From positions 1-64,000 of the forward strand of contig JAKIVC010000003.1 in the NCBI GenBank assembly GCA_021647245.1: a stretch of 64,000 bases of DNA. The letters are read 5' to 3'. The notes beneath the pieces were generated by a model. The model did no database searches. It was given only the letters and a program-made list of their open reading frames with translations, and had not been told where the DNA came from. Position 1 is the first letter of the stretch, and the number at the start of each line of letters is the position of its first letter. Positions 17,636 to 26,750 of the stretch are shown piece after piece. The DNA comes from Gammaproteobacteria bacterium. GTDB taxonomy: Bacteria > Pseudomonadota > Gammaproteobacteria > RBG-16-57-12. Position numbers and translations under genes: made by a program.

Positions 17636-18874
17636 TTAGTTAACAAGCCAAGCCAAACCAACACCCAGCAATACGAACAGTGTGATCGCACTACGCCAAT
17701 GACAACGCAACCGTGTTGAATCCTGTCGTTCCAGCCAATCTTGTAGCTGTTTCACCCTTTTTAACCCCGCCTGATGCCAATGGCAATACCAAGCAGGCAG
17801 CTTACGAAATAAAGCACCGCAACCCACCCATACACGTTCAACCAAAGGGGCTGAACGATACGGCGGCAACACCACAGCCCCCCGTGAGCAGATAAAACCC
17901 GCCACCGATAAACTGATGCCGATTAGCGCAATCAGTGGATAGACAAGTGTGCCATACGGCTGCCACCATAACGGCTCAAGCAGAACCAGCCCAACGAACG
18001 CGGTGACCACGCCACTGGCAAGCAAACTCGCTCTGGCAAGGGGCATACCCTGTACAGAGCGCTGAAAAAACCACCACCCTGCATACAGTATAGAGGCTCC
18101 ACCAGCGACCATAAGCAACCACCCCAGTCGTCCATCGTGCAGATAGCCCAATGGCAACCAACGTATCAAGGTGAACAGCGCCATAACAACAGGCAACACC
18201 AGTAGCAGAGCAGAAAAAGGGCTGGCTGACCGATAACTGGCGCAGAGCCAGAAATGGGCAGGCCAGAGCCCCGCTTTTAAAATAACCGCGCCAAACACCA
18301 TCAACAGGTAAGGTGTACTGAAATCCGTCAAAGAAGATAAAGAGAGCTGTTGATGGTTAAAGGCAGACAATAGCAGTGCCTCAAAAAGCAGCAGATCAGC
18401 GATGATCAGGCAGATCAAATAGTAGCGAGCCGCCTGCTGAACCGCTCTACTCTGCCCGCAAACTAATAACCCATAAAACCCATAGCCCATTAGTGTTGAA
18501 AAACTAAAAAAACCCACCTTATCACTGGCCAATACCACCCCTAAGCTGCCTGCCAAAGTGATTAGATAGAGGGTATTTTGCCAATGGGCTACCGTGTACT
18601 GTGGATCACGCCGCTGCGTCGCAGCCAATACCCAGATGAAAACCACCGCAGCCACTACCCAACGGCGCTCACCGTCAACACTCACTCCCACACCCAGTAA
18701 TAACCAGGAGAGCGTCGAGCTCAAGTCTACAGGCAGCCATACCAGCAACAGCGCAGGTAAAATAGCAAGGTAATCAGGCGTGGGAAGAGAGCGGCGTACC
18801 GCCGGTATCGCCAACAAGAGTGGCCAGCCCACAACAACCCACAACACAACACCATAGGGGTCACTGTTGATCAT
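17636..18874 (-). CDS. Divergent proton-translocating antiporter-like membrane subunit (NuoL/M/N-like)
   Basis: The protein has about 412 residues and 10-12 membrane segments. It is diverged from the NuoL/M/N-MnhA/D family: GAVILKAGLWPAHFWLCASYRSAS aligns with the LKA.LFPLHFWLP.A. block of the MnhD genes beside it, and retains the lysine (VILKAGLWP) although much of the rest is degenerate. The start at 18874 overlaps the stop of the upstream gene (ATGA). A cytoplasmic, basic segment near 360-390 (HQAGLKRVKQLQDWLERQD) precedes a last helix. The role is inferred from context: third channel-type subunit of the Mrp-like complex. I do not know a named orthologue. Confidence 0.7.
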   Translation of the reverse strand: MINSDPYGVVLWVVVGWPLLLAIPAVRRSLPTPDYLAILPALLLVWLPVDLSSTLSWLLLGVGVSVDGERRWVVAAVVFIWVLAATQRRDPQYTVAHWQNTLYLITLAGSLGVVLASDKVGFFSFSTLMGYGFYGLLVCGQSRAVQQAARYYLICLIIADLLLFEALLLSAFNHQQLSLSSLTDFSTPYLLMVFGAVILKAGLWPAHFWLCASYRSASPFSALLLVLPVVMALFTLIRWLPLGYLHDGRLGWLLMVAGGASILYAGWWFFQRSVQGMPLARASLLASGVVTAFVGLVLLEPLWWQPYGTLVYPLIALIGISLSVAGFICSRGAVVLPPYRSAPLVERVWVGCGALFRKLPAWYCHWHQAGLKRVKQLQDWLERQDSTRLRCHWRSAITLFVLLGVGLAWLVN

Positions 18875-20367
18875 GGGACAAACTCCCGCTGCACTACAAA
18901 CTGAACCCACGCCAAAGGGCTGAAGGGAGCCAGCGCCAGCAGACCAACAGCCAGTGCCAGCAGCGCCGTCACCACGGGTGGTAACAACAGTGCCCAGGCG
19001 GTCTCTTTATCTCCGAACTTACGCTCTTCTGGCCATGAGTCTGGGGGTTCGCGGAACCAGGCCGCATGTAAAATGGGCAAAAAATAGGCCGCATTCATTA
19101 GCGTACTGGCGGCTAATATTAAAATCAGCCACCCCTGATTCATCTCCAATGCGCCCATACCCAGATACCACTTACTGATAAAACCGGCCACGGGTGGTGC
19201 ACCGATCATACCGAAAGCACCGACAGTAAATGCGGCCATGGTCCACGGCATACGCCGCCCCACACCGTTCATCTCACTCACCTTGTGAATACCCAGGGTT
19301 TCGGCCAGATTACCGGCACAGAAAAACAGCGTAATTTTCATCAACCCCTGATGTACTAGATGCACCATACCACCCACTGCGGCAATGGGTCCTGCAATCG
19401 CCACACCCAACGTGATATAGGCCACTTGACTGACCGTGGAAAACGCCAGCCGACGCTTTAGATCATCCTGAAACAGTGCCCGTAGTGAGCCGTAGAGAAT
19501 GGTGATCGCAGCCAATATTACCAGTGGCCCGGTCACCCCCAGCAGCGTCGCAAAGTCGACACCAAAGACATCATAAACCACACGAATAATGCCAAACGCA
19601 CCGGCCTTCACCACCGCCACCGCGTGCAACAGTGCACTCACCGGTGCAGGTGCCACCATCGCCTCGGGTAACCAGCCGTGTAACGGCACCAGTGCCGCTT
19701 TGACACCCAAACCGGCAATCAACAACACAAAAATCATAATGAGTGCCGGATGATGTTGCTCATCCATATCGTCCAGAAAGCCCTGTGGGGTAAACTCCAG
19801 CGTGCCACTCAAGGTATAGAGCCAGACAATAGCGACCAACAGCAGCGCACCTCCTGCCATGGTATAGCGCAGATAAATCTTGCCTGCACGCCGTGACGCT
19901 TCTGTACCACGGTGCATAATCAAAGGGTAAGTTGCCAGAGTCAGAAGCTCATAAAAAAGCAGAAAAGTGATCAAGTTACCTGCCAGGGCCAGCCCGACCG
20001 TGGCGGTCACACAGAGACTGAAGAAACCAAAAAAACGGCTTCGATTGGGTGAGCCTTCCAGATAGCCAATGGCATATACCGTAGTCACCAGCCATAATAG
20101 CGAAGAGAGCGTAACAAACAGCAGTGACAACGCATCAGCACGCAACACCAACTCCAGCTGCGGTAACAGCGCCCACCTCACTTCATAGTGTTGACCGTGA
20201 TAAACCCCCCATAACATCGCCGCGACCAGTGCCATTTTCAACAGTGCGCCGCACAAGTTAAGTGCGGTTCGCAACTTCACCTGCCGTTCAGCCAGCCCAA
20301 AGATAATCACCCCCGGTATCAGTGAGCTGGCAATCACCAGTAGTGGCAACCATACACTCCAGTTCAT
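18871..20367 (-). CDS. mnhD: Mrp-type antiporter subunit D-like (second copy)
   Basis: The protein has 498 residues and about 14 membrane segments, of the NuoM/MnhD family. Diagnostic blocks are FYELLTLATYPLIMH (the glutamate in helix 5), LGVKAALVPLHGWLPEAMVAPAPVSALLHAVAVVKAG split across helices 7-8 with conserved lysines, and STVSQVAYI. It begins 4 bases inside the preceding mnhD copy, so the two are coupled. By family knowledge it carries part of a proton path in a multi-subunit Na+/H+ antiporter. Confidence 0.87.
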   Translation of the reverse strand: MNWSVWLPLLVIASSLIPGVIIFGLAERQVKLRTALNLCGALLKMALVAAMLWGVYHGQHYEVRWALLPQLELVLRADALSLLFVTLSSLLWLVTTVYAIGYLEGSPNRSRFFGFFSLCVTATVGLALAGNLITFLLFYELLTLATYPLIMHRGTEASRRAGKIYLRYTMAGGALLLVAIVWLYTLSGTLEFTPQGFLDDMDEQHHPALIMIFVLLIAGLGVKAALVPLHGWLPEAMVAPAPVSALLHAVAVVKAGAFGIIRVVYDVFGVDFATLLGVTGPLVILAAITILYGSLRALFQDDLKRRLAFSTVSQVAYITLGVAIAGPIAAVGGMVHLVHQGLMKITLFFCAGNLAETLGIHKVSEMNGVGRRMPWTMAAFTVGAFGMIGAPPVAGFISKWYLGMGALEMNQGWLILILAASTLMNAAYFLPILHAAWFREPPDSWPEERKFGDKETAWALLLPPVVTALLALAVGLLALAPFSPLAWVQFVVQREFVP

Positions 20368-21812
20368 CTCTCCACCCCGCCAAAAGGATTACCAATATCC
20401 AGCAGTGCAAACACCCAAGGGGCTGTGAGGCCCAACAAAATTGAAGAGAGGGCCAACAGCAGTGCGGCCCACTCCATGCTCGCAGGGATCGATTTCGGCT
20501 CATGTGTCGCGGTCGAGCGGGTAAATGCGTAACCCACCACCTTAAAGATGTAAGCAGATGCCAGTAGCCCGCCAACCACCATAACGGCTCCCAGCAGCCA
20601 ATACCCCTGCTCTATTGCAGCCTCCAGCAACAACCACTTGCCAATAAAACCACCACTGGGTGGTAACCCCATAATGCTCACTCCGGCCAAGGCAAAAGCG
20701 GCGGTACTGATGGGCAAACGCTGCACCGCTCTATCCAGCTCTGCAATTCGATCATGGCCACCAAACAGCAGTAGATTACCCGCTGCCAGAAACATCGCCG
20801 CCTTGGCCAGGGCATGGGAGAGCATCAGATAAGAGACCCCATTCCATAACATCGTTCCGGCGGCGGCTGCCAATGGAAATGCCACGAAAAGATAGCCGAT
20901 CTGCGCCACCGTCGAGTAGGCTACCAGTAGTTTAAGGCGTGTTTGGCGTAGCGCCCGCCAGGAACCCCAGAGTATCGCCAGTGCCCCAAGCAGCCCCAAC
21001 AGCAGCGCCACATCACCACCCAGCGGGGAAAATAGCTCCCGCCACAAACGTAAAAAAATATAGAACGAAGCCTTTACCAGCAGTGCTGAGAGCAGTGCAC
21101 TGATCGGTGCTGGCGCACTGGCATGGGCGGGGGGCAACCAAAAATGCAATGGAAACAGTGCTGTCTTCAGCAGCAGCCCAGCCCCCATCAAACCCAGCGC
21201 CGCCCAAACCACTGGGCTGCTATCAATGCGTTCAGCCAACAGTGCAATATCCACGGTGCCATAACTGTGATAGAGCAGTGCCACACCGAGCAGATAGGTC
21301 AATGAACCCAACAGTGTGGCCAACAGGTAACGCATCGCGCCATTCAGTGCATCGCGCCCACCTTTCAAAGCAACCAACGCAACAGCGGCCAGGCCCACCA
21401 TCTCCAGGGTGATATAGAGGTTAAAAATATCAGCGGATAAAAATAGCGCATTCAATGCTGCCAACAGCAGGAGCCAGAGCGGCCAAAACACTCGCGCCTG
21501 TTTTTGGCTGAAGTAGCTCCGTGCATAGAGAGTAACCGCCAGCCCCACCAGCGCGGTCATTACCAGCATCAACAGGCTCAGGCCGTCACCATAAAGGTCA
21601 ATGCCTAGTGGTGCTCCCCACCCACCTACTGCATGCTGGTAAACACCTTGGCAATATAGCTGCCAACCAAAAGCGCCCACGACCAGCGTGACCAGTATCA
21701 CCGCTACCACTCCCGTAAGAGCGGCCAGTCGGGGCAAAACAAAACAGAATATGGCGGCGGCTAATGGCAGTAGAATCAACAGGGCACCCCAGGGGATTTC
21801 ACTGCTCAGCAC
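20364..21812 (-). CDS. mnhD: Mrp-type antiporter subunit D-like (first copy)
   Basis: The protein has 482 residues and about 14 membrane segments. The NuoM/MnhD motifs include YITLEMVGLAAVALVAL, LLKTALFPLHFWLPPAHASA and STVAQIGYLF. It is closer to classical MnhD than the following copy. It starts 5 bases after mnhC and overlaps the next gene by 4 bases. In Mrp systems MnhD works with MnhA; no large MnhA gene occurs here, so the second mnhD-like gene probably replaces it. Confidence 0.88.
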   Translation of the reverse strand: MLSSEIPWGALLILLPLAAAIFCFVLPRLAALTGVVAVILVTLVVGAFGWQLYCQGVYQHAVGGWGAPLGIDLYGDGLSLLMLVMTALVGLAVTLYARSYFSQKQARVFWPLWLLLLAALNALFLSADIFNLYITLEMVGLAAVALVALKGGRDALNGAMRYLLATLLGSLTYLLGVALLYHSYGTVDIALLAERIDSSPVVWAALGLMGAGLLLKTALFPLHFWLPPAHASAPAPISALLSALLVKASFYIFLRLWRELFSPLGGDVALLLGLLGALAILWGSWRALRQTRLKLLVAYSTVAQIGYLFVAFPLAAAAGTMLWNGVSYLMLSHALAKAAMFLAAGNLLLFGGHDRIAELDRAVQRLPISTAAFALAGVSIMGLPPSGGFIGKWLLLEAAIEQGYWLLGAVMVVGGLLASAYIFKVVGYAFTRSTATHEPKSIPASMEWAALLLALSSILLGLTAPWVFALLDIGNPFGGVER

Positions 21813-21817
21813 CCTGG

Positions 21818-22126
21818 CTACTCCTCTGATTGATCAGACAGCTCGGCACAGCGATTTTCTATCGCTACCCGCACCATTAACGTAAGCGCTAAGGCTGTCG
21901 CGGCAACCGTTACGACGATTCCGGTAATCACCATGGCGTGGGGAACGGCATCAGGAAAGGATGTCACGCTACGTTTTGTTAGTGCAATCAACAACAGAAA
22001 CACCCCACTGCCCATGACATTGATCGCGAGAATTTTGCGCAACAGATGGGCGTGCACAATCAGTGCGTACAACCCCAAAGAGAAGAGTCCGATACCCACC
22101 AAGGCATATAGGAGAGCAGTACTCAT
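21818..22126 (-). CDS. mnhC: Mrp-type antiporter subunit C
   Basis: The protein has 102 residues and three membrane segments. It is NuoK/MnhC-like, with IGLFSLGLYALIVHAHLL and KILAINVMGSGVFLLLIAL; family members carry a conserved glutamate in the NuoK branch, not evident here, as in many MnhC. Its start overlaps the end of the preceding gene by 4 bases. Confidence 0.88.
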   Translation of the reverse strand: MSTALLYALVGIGLFSLGLYALIVHAHLLRKILAINVMGSGVFLLLIALTKRSVTSFPDAVPHAMVITGIVVTVAATALALTLMVRVAIENRCAELSDQSEE

Positions 22127-23061
22127 CCCGACTCCTTATTGGAGGCGCGGGGACGATAGCCCAAAAATAGCGCAGCAAGGGTAACCGCGATAGAGAACGT
22201 AGCGGCGACCTCCAGGATAAAAATCAACTTACCCGCATGTTGTGGCGGATAGGCCAGCAGTCCCACATCCAGCAGGGTTAGCCCGGCAAGGGCCACGAAA
22301 GTGGCAGGGCCCGCCACCAACACCAGCCGCAGCGCCCACCCGCTCAGCAGATGTTGAAGAGGCCAGCCAGCCAATAATAGCAGCACCATCGCTGCCGCCA
22401 ACACCGCGCCTGCCTGAAAAGCACCACCCGGTGCATCGGCACCCGCCCAAAGTAGATAGGCGGCCACCAGAATCAGTAGCGGCGTTAAAAACTGCACCAG
22501 GGTAGTGAGCACCTGGCCAGCGGGCTTCTCTCGCGTGGGTGCGCTTCTACCCAGTGACCAGACCCCCAGCAGTGCCAACAACAACACCATTAACTCAAGT
22601 AGTGTGTCGTAGCCGCGAAAGTTGAGCAGTACCGCAGTGACCGGGTTATTGACTCCACTGCTCGCAAGGTTACTGGCAATTTCAGCACCCAAGCCTGGCG
22701 CACTCTCAGGCAGTGATAACACCACGGAACCCAACCCGACAGCAACCAGTAGCAGTGTCAGCCGTAACAGCCAGTAGCCTTTTTCATCTGCCAGAGACTC
22801 TGATGTGTCCCGCGATGGCAATTTTGCCAGCGCCGCCATTAGGAGTGCACCGGTTAACCCCGCACCAATCGCCGCCTCTGCCAGCGCCACATCGGGGGCA
22901 TCGAGGCGTACCCAGGCAAGCGCCATCAACAGACCAAAAGCGACAAACAGTACGATCGCCTTGAATAGATCCCTGCTCTCAAGTAGCTGCCAAGCCAACC
23001 AAAGCAACCCTAATCCCAGCAGAACATCGAACAGCATCACTAACAGTGTCACTTTTTCCAT
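22123..23061 (-). CDS. mnhB: Antiporter subunit: MbhD/MbhE-like region fused to MnhB domain
   Basis: The protein has 312 residues. Residues 1-80 match the DUF4040/MbhD type (AWVRLDAPDVALAEAAIGAG). A middle MbhE-like portion contains NPVTAVLLNFRGYDTLLE. From about 180 the MnhB domain appears (LVQFLTPLLILVAAYLLWAG...DAPGGAFQAG). In classical Mrp systems the first two parts are the C-terminal end of the large MnhA subunit; here that end is attached to MnhB while the MnhA core is absent. It overlaps mnhG by 13 bases and mnhC by 4. Confidence 0.87.
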   Translation of the reverse strand: MEKVTLLVMLFDVLLGLGLLWLAWQLLESRDLFKAIVLFVAFGLLMALAWVRLDAPDVALAEAAIGAGLTGALLMAALAKLPSRDTSESLADEKGYWLLRLTLLLVAVGLGSVVLSLPESAPGLGAEIASNLASSGVNNPVTAVLLNFRGYDTLLELMVLLLALLGVWSLGRSAPTREKPAGQVLTTLVQFLTPLLILVAAYLLWAGADAPGGAFQAGAVLAAAMVLLLLAGWPLQHLLSGWALRLVLVAGPATFVALAGLTLLDVGLLAYPPQHAGKLIFILEVAATFSIAVTLAALFLGYRPRASNKESG

Positions 23062-23348
23062 GGGCGAACCCCCTGTTTCAAGGCACTACTGGCAATTAGA
23101 TGTGCGACACTGGCACCCGCCAGCAGCACCAACCCCCAGATCAGTAGCAACTTCCCCACCACAGCCCAGGACTCCGCCTGTATCGCTAACCCCGCAATCA
23201 TCAGGCCCAAGCCAACATTATCCGCCTTGGTGAGTGCATGCAGACGAGTGTAGAGGTCAGGAAAACGCAACAGCCCGACAGTGCCTGCCAGGAAAAAAAA
23301 ACCTCCGGCTATTAACAGAGTGGCAGAGAGATAATCACTGGCGCTCAT
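23049..23348 (-). CDS. mnhG: Mrp-type antiporter subunit G
   Basis: The protein has 99 residues and three membrane segments. The MnhG/PhaG signature GLLRFPDLYTRLHALTKADN is present. The frame is open upstream to 23528, but that part is antisense-like to mnhF, and the ATG at 23348 gives the family length. It overlaps the end of mnhF by 14 bases. Confidence 0.9.
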   Translation of the reverse strand: MSASDYLSATLLIAGGFFFLAGTVGLLRFPDLYTRLHALTKADNVGLGLMIAGLAIQAESWAVVGKLLLIWGLVLLAGASVAHLIASSALKQGVRPWKK

Positions 23349-23601
23349 GGCTCGACCCGATACGCCGCACAAAGGCCACTGCGGTGACTGCCGCCAGCAA
23401 GGCAAACAGCAGTGCCACATCCCGTAACGCTGGCGTGGCGAAACGCTCCGCCAACAACAGTAAAATAGCCACCGCAGTGGTGCCAAACAGCTGACTGGCC
23501 AGCATCCGATCCGCTGCACTTGGCCCACGCAAAACTCGCCACAGGCCTGCCAGCAGGTTCAACAGCAAAAAAAAAGCAACCCCAAGATACAGCATATCCA
23601 T
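23335..23601 (-). CDS. mnhF: Mrp-type antiporter subunit F
   Basis: The protein has 88 residues and three membrane segments. WRVLRGPSAADRMLA is the MnhF signature (RGP.A.DR). It starts 6 bases after the uspE-like gene and overlaps mnhG. It should be a small membrane subunit of the antiporter complex. Confidence 0.9.
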   Translation of the reverse strand: MDMLYLGVAFFLLLNLLAGLWRVLRGPSAADRMLASQLFGTTAVAILLLLAERFATPALRDVALLFALLAAVTAVAFVRRIGSSHERQ

Positions 23602-23607
23602 ACGGTT

Positions 23608-24582
23608 TTACTCCACTGGAGAGACAAATCCTTCCGGTTTAATCGCCATCACCGAGCACTCAATTTGATTGAGTATCGACTCCGCCGTGTTACCCATAAT
23701 AAAACCAGGCACACCAGTACGCGCCACCGTACCCATCACCAGAAGATCGGCATTAATCTCTTTTGCCAGTCGCGGAACCTCTTTGCGCACACCCCCTTTG
23801 ATTAGATGAATTTCAGGCTTAAGATAATCCAGCGTATCCTGCCCCACCGTTTCGGCCACTTCGTGCATCAACTGATCCATGCTGGATTGGTGTTGCTGGC
23901 GCACCTGCTCCACATAGGTGTTAATTTTCTCTTCGGTGTTACTCATAAACCCAGAACGCATAATCCCCTCACCAATCGCTTCCCAGATATGCACAATGTG
24001 CAGCTCAGCCGAGTTGGAGAGTGCCAGTGAACTGGCCATTTCAAGGATTTTACGGCTCGCACTTCGTAGCCGTTCTACCTCTTCAGCGGAACCCGCTTCA
24101 CTCTCATCAACATCCACTGCCGCTAGAATACGTTGATGATTTTGAGATGTGTTTGGTCTAATCAGCCAAACCGGAGAGGGACATTTGCGCATCAAGTGCA
24201 TATCATCACTGCCAAACACCCGCGTCAGCCAATCCTCTGTCTCGGTCACTTTGATCACCAGATCATAGTTGTGACACAAGACTGCACGGATAATAACCAG
24301 AAAAGGGGTTCCCTGTAACACCTTGTAGTGGATCTCAATTCGTTCACGGTAGGGGGCAACCAACGCCTGCAGATTTTTAGTGTGAAAGTTATTCATCGCC
24401 TGCTGCAACTCCTCCCCGCTCAGCCCCTCACAAGGCAGATTAGAGCCAGCAGTCTGTTCGATCACATCGACAACCGTCAGCCTGGCCTGATTCTTTTCAG
24501 CCAACGAAACAGCCCGTTCCAATGCCGGTTTACTCTGGTCACCCGGTTCCACAACACAAAGAATATTTTTAAATCTTTTCAT
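23608..24582 (-). CDS. Tandem-domain universal stress protein (UspE-like)
   Basis: The protein has 324 residues and two Usp domains (about 1-150 and 160-320). The second domain ends with the nucleotide-binding pattern MGTVARTGVPGFIMGNTAE and the typical VMAIKP strand. The first domain is less conserved at that site. It lies between mnhE and mnhF with spacers of 1 and 6 bases, so it is integral to the operon. It may sense nucleotides or stress and adjust the antiporter; this is inference. Confidence 0.87.
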   Translation of the reverse strand: MKRFKNILCVVEPGDQSKPALERAVSLAEKNQARLTVVDVIEQTAGSNLPCEGLSGEELQQAMNNFHTKNLQALVAPYRERIEIHYKVLQGTPFLVIIRAVLCHNYDLVIKVTETEDWLTRVFGSDDMHLMRKCPSPVWLIRPNTSQNHQRILAAVDVDESEAGSAEEVERLRSASRKILEMASSLALSNSAELHIVHIWEAIGEGIMRSGFMSNTEEKINTYVEQVRQQHQSSMDQLMHEVAETVGQDTLDYLKPEIHLIKGGVRKEVPRLAKEINADLLVMGTVARTGVPGFIMGNTAESILNQIECSVMAIKPEGFVSPVE

Positions 24583-24583
24583 C

Positions 24584-25093
24584 TTATTCCACTCCGTCAG
24601 AACCCATTAATGAGGCGTCAAATATATGTGCCACTCGTACCTCCAGCTGTCGTAACTCTGCCAAACAATTTTCCCGTCCACCCAGCAGGTGCACTTGCAA
24701 TACATTTCCATCAACTGCCGCACTCAATGTGCCCGGCAGTAGCGTGACACAATTGACCATCACCACCCGTGATAACCCAGCAGGTAACCGCAGCCGGTAG
24801 CAGAGCAGTGCGGGGGTAATAGGCAGTTGTGGATGAAAAGCACGCCAAGCCACATCAGCCCCACCCAGCAGTGAACGTATCAGGAAAAAGGGGATAAACC
24901 GAAACAGTGCGTGCCACACCAAACGCTGTGGCGGCAGTAGCAAAATACTCACAAGCAGTGCCAACACGACCGCCGGAACCCCGAGCCACCAAGAGGCCGC
25001 CACTCCGCCACTAAGAGACCACCAGATAAATGCCAGAAACAGACCGCGCAGCAGAGTCGATGAAAACCACTGTTGCCGTCCTGTATCACTCAT
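24584..25093 (-). CDS. mnhE: Mrp-type antiporter subunit E
   Basis: The protein has 169 residues from the ATG at 25093, which overlaps the stop of the CPA2 gene by 8 bases. Membrane segments near the N terminus (RGLFLAFIWWSLSGG, PAVVLALLVSILLLPP) are followed by the MnhE signature region GGADVAWRAFHPQLPITPALL and VMVNCVTLLPGTLSAAVDGN. MnhE is a small subunit needed for assembly of Mrp complexes. Confidence 0.88.
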   Translation of the reverse strand: MSDTGRQQWFSSTLLRGLFLAFIWWSLSGGVAASWWLGVPAVVLALLVSILLLPPQRLVWHALFRFIPFFLIRSLLGGADVAWRAFHPQLPITPALLCYRLRLPAGLSRVVMVNCVTLLPGTLSAAVDGNVLQVHLLGGRENCLAELRQLEVRVAHIFDASLMGSDGVE

Positions 25094-26750
25094 CACGAGC
25101 CTCCTTCGCGGCTGGCTGCAAAAGCCGATCAACCGCCTCACCGGCAGCATCGGCATAAGGCACCATCACCAGGTCGGCACCCGCCTGCTCCAGCCGACCC
25201 GCCTCAGTGACACTATGTGCAGTCACTGCAATACGCCCTTGGTAGCCAAGATCTTGCAAGGTATGAATCAGTGAGTGGCTCACATGACGCTCCCGCGCCG
25301 TACAGATCACCCATTCGACATTATCCAGAGAGAGAGAAGCCACAAACTCAGGATCTTCCGCATCGCCAAATAACACCGAGTGCCCCATATCATCCCCGGA
25401 GCGTATCAATTCAGGATTATAATCGACACCCTGCACACGGCAGCCGCGCTCCCGCAGCACTTGAGCAATACTCGCCCCGTACCGCCCCAGACCAAACAGA
25501 ATCACCTCACGATCACCACTTTCGGATTTAACCGCTTGCTCGTTCTCGCGATAAGGATTCTTGCGCTCAAACAGCGTTAACCAAGGGGCTAGGCGCTCAT
25601 AAATAGGATGAGAGAAGATAATCATGTAGGTCGATACACTAATGGTGATCAACCCCACCAAAGTAATCAGCCCCATGGTTTCAACATTGATATGGCCCAG
25701 GCTTAAACCCAGCGCACCCAAAATAAGCGAAAACTCACTGATCTGCGCCACCGTTAATCCGGCTAAAAACCCGGTTCGTTTTCGGTACCCCAAAAAACCC
25801 ATAATAACCATCACGATCAATGGATTGCCAATCAATACAAACAGGGAGAAGATGATCGCTTCGGGAATTTGCGTTCCCAGCAAGGCAAGATCCAGGCGTG
25901 CACCCAGATCAATAAAGAAAAACAGCAGCAAGAAGTCTCGCAGACTTACCAGCCGTGCACCCAGCGCATCGCGATAAGGTGTTGATGCCAGCGAAACACC
26001 CGCAACAAAGGCACCCACCTCTTTACTAAAGCCCAAGGTGTCGCCCAGCATCGCCAAACTCACTGCCCAAGCAATACCAAACAGCACCAGCAGCTCCTGA
26101 GAGCTAGCGAGCAACCCCAACAGGCGTGGTAAAACATAACGGGTGATTAATGCCACCACCACCAGAAAAGCGATGCCTTTCAGTAGTACGGACAGTGCGG
26201 CCATGGAGATCGGCATATCATCGGTCTGAGCCAGTGCATTCAGCCCGATCATCACCAACACCACAATCAGGTCCTGAACAATCAGAAAACCCAGTGCGAT
26301 GCGCCCGTGCAAGGTATCAACTTCACGTTTATCCGAGAGCAACTTGACGATAATGATGGTACTGGAGAAGGTTAAAGCAACTGCCACATAAAGGGCTGCA
26401 ATCGGAGTCATTCCCATGGTGATCGCAATGAGATAACCAAATACACTGGTGAAAATGACCTGTCCCAGCCCCGTCGCTAGCGCCACCGGCCCCATGGTGC
26501 GGATAATATGAAGATCCAGCTTAAGCCCCACCACAAACAGCAGCAGAGTAATACCAAACTTTGCCAGCAGGTCAATCTGATCATTAGCACTGACCAAGCC
26601 CAACACCGATGGGCCGACCAGAATACCCACCGCAATAAAGGAGACAATCAATGGTTGCCGCAAGCGCACGCCCACAGCACCTACTGCTGCCGCTATCAAC
26701 AGCAGCACCGCCATTTCTGTGAAAATATCAGGGAAAACGCCAACGCTCAA
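25086..26750 (-). CDS. CPA2-family cation:proton antiporter with TrkA-N (RCK) domain
   Basis: The protein has 554 residues. About 12 membrane segments (1-385) are of the KefB/C-type CPA2 family (DLIVVLVMIGLNALAQ, AVSLAMLGDTLGFSKEVGAFVAGVSLA). The RCK/TrkA-N domain starts with VILFGLGRYGASIAQVL at about 412, carrying the GxGxxG nucleotide-binding loop. It should exchange K+ or Na+ for H+ under nucleotide control. The frame starts with TTG at 26750 behind a strong AGGGGGTG; an ATG at 26714 is the alternative. It is the first gene of the ion-transport operon that runs down to 14882. Confidence 0.88.
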   Translation of the reverse strand: MSVGVFPDIFTEMAVLLLIAAAVGAVGVRLRQPLIVSFIAVGILVGPSVLGLVSANDQIDLLAKFGITLLLFVVGLKLDLHIIRTMGPVALATGLGQVIFTSVFGYLIAITMGMTPIAALYVAVALTFSSTIIIVKLLSDKREVDTLHGRIALGFLIVQDLIVVLVMIGLNALAQTDDMPISMAALSVLLKGIAFLVVVALITRYVLPRLLGLLASSQELLVLFGIAWAVSLAMLGDTLGFSKEVGAFVAGVSLASTPYRDALGARLVSLRDFLLLFFFIDLGARLDLALLGTQIPEAIIFSLFVLIGNPLIVMVIMGFLGYRKRTGFLAGLTVAQISEFSLILGALGLSLGHINVETMGLITLVGLITISVSTYMIIFSHPIYERLAPWLTLFERKNPYRENEQAVKSESGDREVILFGLGRYGASIAQVLRERGCRVQGVDYNPELIRSGDDMGHSVLFGDAEDPEFVASLSLDNVEWVICTARERHVSHSLIHTLQDLGYQGRIAVTAHSVTEAGRLEQAGADLVMVPYADAAGEAVDRLLQPAAKEARDE

